The notes beneath the pieces were generated by a model. That model made no database searches. It had not been told where the DNA came from and saw only the letters and a list, made by a program, of their open reading frames with translations. Shown piece by piece: positions 4,685-8,998 of a DNA stretch of 8,998 bases. Source of the stretch: Deltaproteobacteria bacterium (GTDB lineage: Bacteria > Myxococcota_A > UBA9160 > JAFDET01); the NCBI GenBank assembly GCA_019310195.1, contig JAFDET010000174.1, positions 1-8,998 on the forward strand, in the 5' to 3' direction. A program made the translations under genes and the position numbers. How positions within the stretch are numbered: the stretch's first letter is position 1; every line of letters starts with the position of its first letter.

Positions 4685-7600
4685 TCAGGCGGTTTCCGAC
4701 GCCTGTTCTGCCTCCTCCCGCCGCAGCCCGGCGATGAGCCGCGCCACGTGCTGGGGCGAGCGCGCGCCCCGCGCCAGGACGGCGTAGAAGGCCGGCACCA
4801 CGAACAGGGTCAGCACCGCCGAGACCGCCACCCCGAAGACCACCACGATGCCGATCGCCTGACGCGACTCGGCACCCGCGCCCGTGGCCAGGAGCAGGGG
4901 CAAGGCTCCGAATGTGGTGCACGCGCTGGTCATCAGGATGGGCCGCAGGCGGATCTCCGCGGCCTCGGCCACCGCCTCCTCGAAGGGGCGTCCCCGATCG
5001 CGGAGCTGGTTCGCAAACTCGACCATCAGCACGCCGTTCTTCGCGGCGAGGCCGATCAGCAGGATCGCGCCGATCTGGGTGAAGACGTTCACGCTCGCGC
5101 CGTAGAGGTGGAGGCCGAGGAGCGCACCCGTCAGCGCCAGGGGAACCGTCATGAGGATGATCACCGGGTGCACGAAGCTCTCGAACTGGGCGGCGAGCAC
5201 CAGGAAGACGATGACCAGGGCGAGCGCGAAGGTGACGAGGAGGCTGCTTCCGGACTCGCGGAGCTCCCGCGACTCGCCGTCCCAGGTGAGGCGCGCGCCC
5301 GCCGGTAGCACCTCGCGGGCCCGGGCCTCCAGGGCGTCCACCGCGTCGCCCAGGCTCGCGCCGTCGGCCAGCGCCGCGTCCACGGTGATGGCCCGCATGC
5401 GGTCGAAGCGCGAGAGCTGGTCCGGTCCGGCCTCCTCGTCCAGCCGCACCAGGTTCGCCAGGGGCACCAGCCGGTCCGTGAGCGACGAGCGCACGTACAG
5501 GTTCGCGAGGTCGTCGGGGCTGGCGCGGTCGGCGTCGCGCCCCTGGAGCACCACATCGTACTCGCGCCCGCGGTCCACGTAGGTGGTGACCACGCGGCTC
5601 CCGAGCATGGTCTCGAGCGTGCGTCCCACCGCGGCCAGGGAGACGCCCAGGGCCGGGGCGCGGTCGCGGTCCACCCGCACCCGCAGCTGGGGCTTCCGTT
5701 CCTGGTAGTTGCTGTCCGCGTTCTCGATCTCCGGCAGCTCGGCCATGGCGGCGAGCAGCTGGTCGCGCCAGCCGCGGAGCTGCTCGTAGTCGGGCCCGCC
5801 CACCACCAGCGAGACGGGCCGCCCGTCGCTGCGGATGCCCAGGCCCTGGGGCGTGATGACGGCGATCCGCACGCCCGGGAGCGCCGCGAGCTTCCCGCGC
5901 ACCCGGGCCGCCACCTCGCTCACGTGCTCGTCCCGCTCGTCCCAGGGCCGCAGGATGACGATGGCGCGCGCCGAGTTCACCTCGCCCGTCGAGCCGAAGC
6001 GCGCCGGGAGCCGCAGGAGGATGCGCAGGACCGGGCCCCCCTCGATCTCCTGCATGAGGATCTGCTCCATCTCTCGCGCGTAGCGATCCGTGTAGGCGAA
6101 GCTCGCGCCCTCGGGAGCGCGCATCATCACCAAGAAGACACCGCGGTCCTCCCGGGGTGCGTACTCGCTCGGCAGCCCAGCGAACAGGAGCGCCGCCCCC
6201 GCCGAGATCGCCGCCGCGGCGGCCAGGGTGATCCGGGGCCGGCGGACGACCCGCGCGATCACCGTCTTGTAACGGGACGCGAGCCGCCGGAAGAAGGCGT
6301 CCACCACCACCGCGAGCCCCCTCCGGCCGCCCTCGCCGTCACCCGCGCCGTGGGGGCGGAGGAGCTTCGAGCTCATCATGGGCGAGAGCGTCAACGCCAC
6401 CAGGCTCGAGAACCCGACCGCCGCCGCCAGGGTGATGCCGAACTCGCCGAAGAGCCGGCCCACGTCGCCCTGGATGAAGGAGAGCGGCACGAAGACCGCC
6501 ACCAGCACCAACGTCGTTGCGATGACGGCGAAGCCGATCTCCTTCGACCCCTCGAGGGCCGCCAGCAGCGCCGGCCGGCCTTCCTCGATGCGGCGATAGA
6601 TGTTCTCGAGCACGACGATGGCGTCGTCGACCACGAGCCCGATCGCCAGCACCAGGCCCAGGAGCGTGAGCGTGTTCACCGTGTAGCCGAGAGCGGCCAT
6701 CACCAGGAAGGTGGCGATCACCGAGACCGGCACGACCACCGCCGGCACCAGGGTGGCCCGCACATCCCCCAGGAAGAGGTAGATGACCGCCAGCACCAGC
6801 GCGATGGCGATCGCCAGGGCCTTGATCACCTCGCGCATGGACGCCTCGATGAACTCGGCGCGGTCGTAGTTGAGCTCGATCCGCATGCCCTCGGGGAGGT
6901 CGCGCGCGACCGTCTCGGCCTCGGCGCGCACGCCCTTCGAGACCTCCACCGTGTTGGCTCGCGAGCGCTGCTCGATGGCCAGGGAGACGGCGGGGATGCC
7001 GTTGGCGCGGGCCACGTTGCGCTCGTTCTCCGCACCAACGCGCACCTCCGCCACCTGGGCCAGCTGCACCACCTGCCCCTCGGCGCCCCGGCCCACCACC
7101 AGGCGACGGAACTCCTCGGGCGTGGTGAAGCCCGTGTCCGTCCTCAGCGTGAACTCGCGCTCGAGTGATTCGAGGCGTCCTGCGGGGAGCTCGACGTTCT
7201 CCGCGCGCAGCGCATCCTCCACGTCCGTCACCGTGAGCCCGTGGGCGGCGAGCCGTTCGCGGTTCAGCCAGATCCGCATGGCGTAGCGCCGCTCGCCGGA
7301 GATCCGCACCCGCGCCACGCCGGGAACCGTGGAGAAGCGGTCCGTCAGGAAGCGGTCGGCGTAGTCCGTGATCTCGAGGCCGGTCATGCGGTCCGACGTC
7401 AGGTTCAGGTACATGACGGCCCGGGTGTCGTTGTCCACCTTGGCGATCTCGGGCGGGTCCGCCCCTTCCGGCAGGTCCTCGAGGACGCGGGATACCCGAT
7501 CGCGGATGTCGTTGGCCGCCTCGTCCACGCCCCGGTCCAGGCTGAACTCCACGCGGATGGAGGACTGCTCGTCGCGGCTCGACGAGGAGAGCTTCTCGAT

Positions 7601-7828
7601 GCCCTCGAGCCCTGCGATCCGGTCCTCGATGACCTGGGTGATCTTCGTCTCGATCACCTCCGCCGAGGCCCCGCGGTAGGTCGTCTCGATGGAGACCACC
7701 GGCGGATCGATGTCCGGGTACTGGCGCACGGGCAGCGTGGCCAGGGCCGCGAGCCCGAGCACCACCAGCAGGAGAGAGAGGACGCTGGCGAAGACCGGTC
7801 GGCGGACGCTCAGATCCGAGAGGATCAC
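4685..7828 (-). CDS. RND efflux transporter, inner-membrane permease (AcrB/MexF-type)
   Basis: A 1047-residue hydrophobe/amphiphile efflux RND pump that exports compounds from the periplasm and membrane using the proton gradient, as a trimer docked to a membrane fusion protein and an outer membrane channel. Length is normal for the family. TM1 is at about 10-33 after the family N-terminus SDLSVRRPVFA; the first porter region spans about 40-330; TM2-TM6 about 335-490; a second large periplasmic loop about 555-860; the final TM bundle about 862-1020. The proton-relay residues are all present: D401-D402 in GLVVDDAIVVLENI, K930 in GLAAKNGV and the downstream Arg in RLRPILMTS. The start is a GTG at 7828, overlapping the fusion-protein TGA as GTGA, so translation is probably coupled. 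Substrate cannot be told from sequence. No outer membrane factor follows; the next sequence is the tRNA-remnant region. Confidence 0.97.
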   Translation of the reverse strand: MILSDLSVRRPVFASVLSLLLVVLGLAALATLPVRQYPDIDPPVVSIETTYRGASAEVIETKITQVIEDRIAGLEGIEKLSSSSRDEQSSIRVEFSLDRGVDEAANDIRDRVSRVLEDLPEGADPPEIAKVDNDTRAVMYLNLTSDRMTGLEITDYADRFLTDRFSTVPGVARVRISGERRYAMRIWLNRERLAAHGLTVTDVEDALRAENVELPAGRLESLEREFTLRTDTGFTTPEEFRRLVVGRGAEGQVVQLAQVAEVRVGAENERNVARANGIPAVSLAIEQRSRANTVEVSKGVRAEAETVARDLPEGMRIELNYDRAEFIEASMREVIKALAIAIALVLAVIYLFLGDVRATLVPAVVVPVSVIATFLVMAALGYTVNTLTLLGLVLAIGLVVDDAIVVLENIYRRIEEGRPALLAALEGSKEIGFAVIATTLVLVAVFVPLSFIQGDVGRLFGEFGITLAAAVGFSSLVALTLSPMMSSKLLRPHGAGDGEGGRRGLAVVVDAFFRRLASRYKTVIARVVRRPRITLAAAAAISAGAALLFAGLPSEYAPREDRGVFLVMMRAPEGASFAYTDRYAREMEQILMQEIEGGPVLRILLRLPARFGSTGEVNSARAIVILRPWDERDEHVSEVAARVRGKLAALPGVRIAVITPQGLGIRSDGRPVSLVVGGPDYEQLRGWRDQLLAAMAELPEIENADSNYQERKPQLRVRVDRDRAPALGVSLAAVGRTLETMLGSRVVTTYVDRGREYDVVLQGRDADRASPDDLANLYVRSSLTDRLVPLANLVRLDEEAGPDQLSRFDRMRAITVDAALADGASLGDAVDALEARAREVLPAGARLTWDGESRELRESGSSLLVTFALALVIVFLVLAAQFESFVHPVIILMTVPLALTGALLGLHLYGASVNVFTQIGAILLIGLAAKNGVLMVEFANQLRDRGRPFEEAVAEAAEIRLRPILMTSACTTFGALPLLLATGAGAESRQAIGIVVVFGVAVSAVLTLFVVPAFYAVLARGARSPQHVARLIAGLRREEAEQASETA

Positions 7829-8886
7829 GGCGCGCCCGGCGTTTCCGGGCGCGGATCCCCGGCTGCGTCGATCCGGCCGAGGATCTTCACGGGCGCTCCC
7901 GGGCGCGCCTTCTGGGTCCCCTCGGCTACCACGACTTCGCCTTCGGCGAGGCCCGAGAGGATCTCCACCTGGCCCGGCCGGCGCCTCCCCGTGCGCACTT
8001 CGCGCTTCTCCACGTTCCCGTCTGCGCCCACGACGAGCACGTACTGGGTGCTCTGCTCGGGCATGATGGCCTGCTCCGGCACCACCAGTGCCGTCACGTC
8101 CTGGCGCAGGACGGTCACGGTGAGGAACATGCCCGGCCGCAGCCTCCCGTCCGGGTTGTCCACCACGGCGCGCACGGTGACGGTGCGGCTCACGGGGTCC
8201 ACGCGCGTGTCGATGGTGTCCACGCGCCCCTGGAAGAGCTCGTCGGGCCAGGCGGCGCTCCGCGCCGTCACCGGCAGGTCGTCGGCCAGCCGCGAGAGCG
8301 CGGTCTCCGGCACGTCGAAGTCGAGCTTCATGACGTCGGTGTCGTCGAGGGTCGTGATGACGGTTTCCGGCATCACGTAGCTGCCGGGGCTCACGCGCCG
8401 CAGGCCCAGTCGTCCCGCGAAGGGCGCTCGCACGACGGTCTGCGCCAGGCGTGCCTCTGCGGCGTCCAGTGCGGCGCGGTGCGCGTCGCGCCGGGCCGTG
8501 CGACTCTCCAGCTCCTGGGCCGAGAGGGCGTTGGTGGCGTGGAGCTTCCGGGCGCGCCGGAGCTGCCCTTGGCTCTCCAGGAGCTCCGCCCGGGCCATGG
8601 CCACGGCCGCCCGCAGCTCGCGGGCCTCCAGCTCCACCAGCGCCTGCTCGGCCTCGACCCGCTGGCCCTCCTCGAATCGGATGGCCGTGATCCGCTCCGA
8701 AAGCTGCGGCCGGATCTCCACCGCCTCCCGCGCCCGCGCCGTCCCCAGCCCCTCCACCGTCAGGGGGAAGGTCACCACCGTGGCCTGCGCCGTCACCACC
8801 CCCGGCGGCTCGGCAGCGGCGGGCAAGCCGAGCAGCCAGGCGGCCAGGAGCAGGAATGAAGAGTAGGACCTGACCCGGTGTCCCAT
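7825..8886 (-). CDS. periplasmic membrane fusion protein of the RND efflux system (HlyD/AcrA-type)
   Basis: A 353-residue adaptor linking the RND pump to an outer membrane channel. Residues 1-25 form a signal peptide (core SSFLLLAAWLLGLPAAA); no lipobox Cys follows, so it is probably not a lipoprotein. Then come the first lipoyl half (about 52-88, with GQRVEAEQALVELE), a short alpha-hairpin (about 90-147), the second lipoyl half (150-171, RAPFAGRLGLRRVSPGSYV), the beta-barrel (about 185-262, with VSRTVTVRAVV and LRPGMF) and the membrane-proximal domain (about 263-335). The frame stays open to a TTG at 8943, but ATG 8886 puts the signal peptide at the N-terminus. The ribosome site before it is poor; TAGGCT at 8899-8894 could be a -10 box, which would make the message nearly leaderless. 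First gene of the two-gene operon; no regulator gene lies within view. Confidence 0.94.
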   Translation of the reverse strand: MGHRVRSYSSFLLLAAWLLGLPAAAEPPGVVTAQATVVTFPLTVEGLGTARAREAVEIRPQLSERITAIRFEEGQRVEAEQALVELEARELRAAVAMARAELLESQGQLRRARKLHATNALSAQELESRTARRDAHRAALDAAEARLAQTVVRAPFAGRLGLRRVSPGSYVMPETVITTLDDTDVMKLDFDVPETALSRLADDLPVTARSAAWPDELFQGRVDTIDTRVDPVSRTVTVRAVVDNPDGRLRPGMFLTVTVLRQDVTALVVPEQAIMPEQSTQYVLVVGADGNVEKREVRTGRRRPGQVEILSGLAEGEVVVAEGTQKARPGAPVKILGRIDAAGDPRPETPGAP

Positions 8887-8998
8887 CCCGCAGAGCCTAG
8901 CCGCCCGGCGGGAGGCGCGGGACAAGGGGATCTTGAGCTGCAATCTCGGCCTTCATCCTGAGCCCGGCCGGCCCAAACCAGGGGGGATCGGGGGCCTT
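8887..8998. promoter_or_regulatory. upstream region of the efflux operon
   Basis: This right edge must contain the promoter of the minus-strand operon unless transcription comes from beyond the window. On the minus strand TTGTCC (8925-8920) and TAGGCT (8899-8894) resemble -35 and -10 boxes, but the 20-bp spacing is too long for an ordinary sigma-70 promoter. No clear repressor palindrome is seen. Confidence 0.25.

Noticed and set aside
4359..4922. Minus-strand frame of 187 codons across the tRNA remnants
   Set aside because: It contains PGFEPG and AGIEPA, the known translation artefacts of tRNA 3' ends, and runs into the RND gene in another frame.
4499..5308. Plus-strand frame of 269 codons opposite the RND C-terminus
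   Set aside because: Antisense to a clear RND gene; composition is Glu/Arg/His/Gln-rich with no domain pattern.
5924..7168. Plus-strand frame of 414 codons inside the RND gene
   Set aside because: Antisense shadow caused by codon bias; the minus-strand RND protein keeps all family motifs.
7241..8380. Plus-strand frame of 379 codons spanning the RND and fusion-protein genes
   Set aside because: Crosses the junction of two well-supported minus-strand genes and shows no recognisable protein features.
1..8998. CRISPR array, insertion sequence or toxin-antitoxin pair
   Set aside because: No regularly spaced repeats longer than about 11 bp, no terminal inverted repeats with a transposase and no paired small genes were found on either strand.

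Overview
This is a GC-rich (by eye about 70%) bacterial window. The organism is Gram-negative: a membrane fusion protein and an RND inner-membrane pump at the right end require an outer membrane. The mix of a wax ester synthase/DGAT-type acyltransferase, long GC-driven antisense ORFs and frequent GTG starts suggests a soil or sediment lineage such as Binatota, Rokubacteria/Methylomirabilota or Myxococcota-like deltaproteobacteria. Proteins alone cannot decide between these, so the taxonomy is inference only.

Layout. Positions 1-309 hold no complete gene. They contain an 11-bp-spaced direct repeat, a minus-strand tRNA-Thr(CGU) 3' half without its 5' half, and a hairpin behind the first gene. 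A WS/DGAT acyltransferase (minus, 310-1713) and a short-chain dehydrogenase/reductase (plus, 1900-2604) are divergently transcribed from a 186-bp gap. The SDR lacks the segment between its NNAG motif and catalytic Ser (where the catalytic Asn normally sits) and also lacks the usual Pro-Gly motif. Positions 2605-3433 look decayed: a C-terminal fragment of a carbohydrate-binding/glycosidase-like domain, a one-TM small ORF touching it through an ATGA overlap, and a tRNA-Met-like 5' remnant. An intact gene at 3434-4177, with a perfect Shine-Dalgarno, encodes a secreted protein made of two copies of one domain of about 100 residues; a strong hairpin follows it. Positions 4224-4684 hold the last 28 nt of a tmRNA gene and a second tRNA-like T-arm/acceptor end, with short direct repeats and a conspicuously AT-rich patch between them. 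The rest (4685-8886, minus) is a two-gene efflux operon, membrane fusion protein then RND permease, joined by a GTGA stop/start overlap.

How it fits together. The efflux pair is one functional unit that needs an outer membrane channel not present here. The acyltransferase and SDR could both act on lipids, but only divergence links them. The unusual aspect is the number of stranded tRNA/tmRNA pieces (four in about 4.4 kb) together with short integrase-arm-like repeats, a truncated gene and a lesioned gene. The simplest reading is a worn site of repeated tRNA/tmRNA-targeted integration and loss, with no integrase left in the window. I found no CRISPR array, no recognisable transposase and no clear new multi-gene system.
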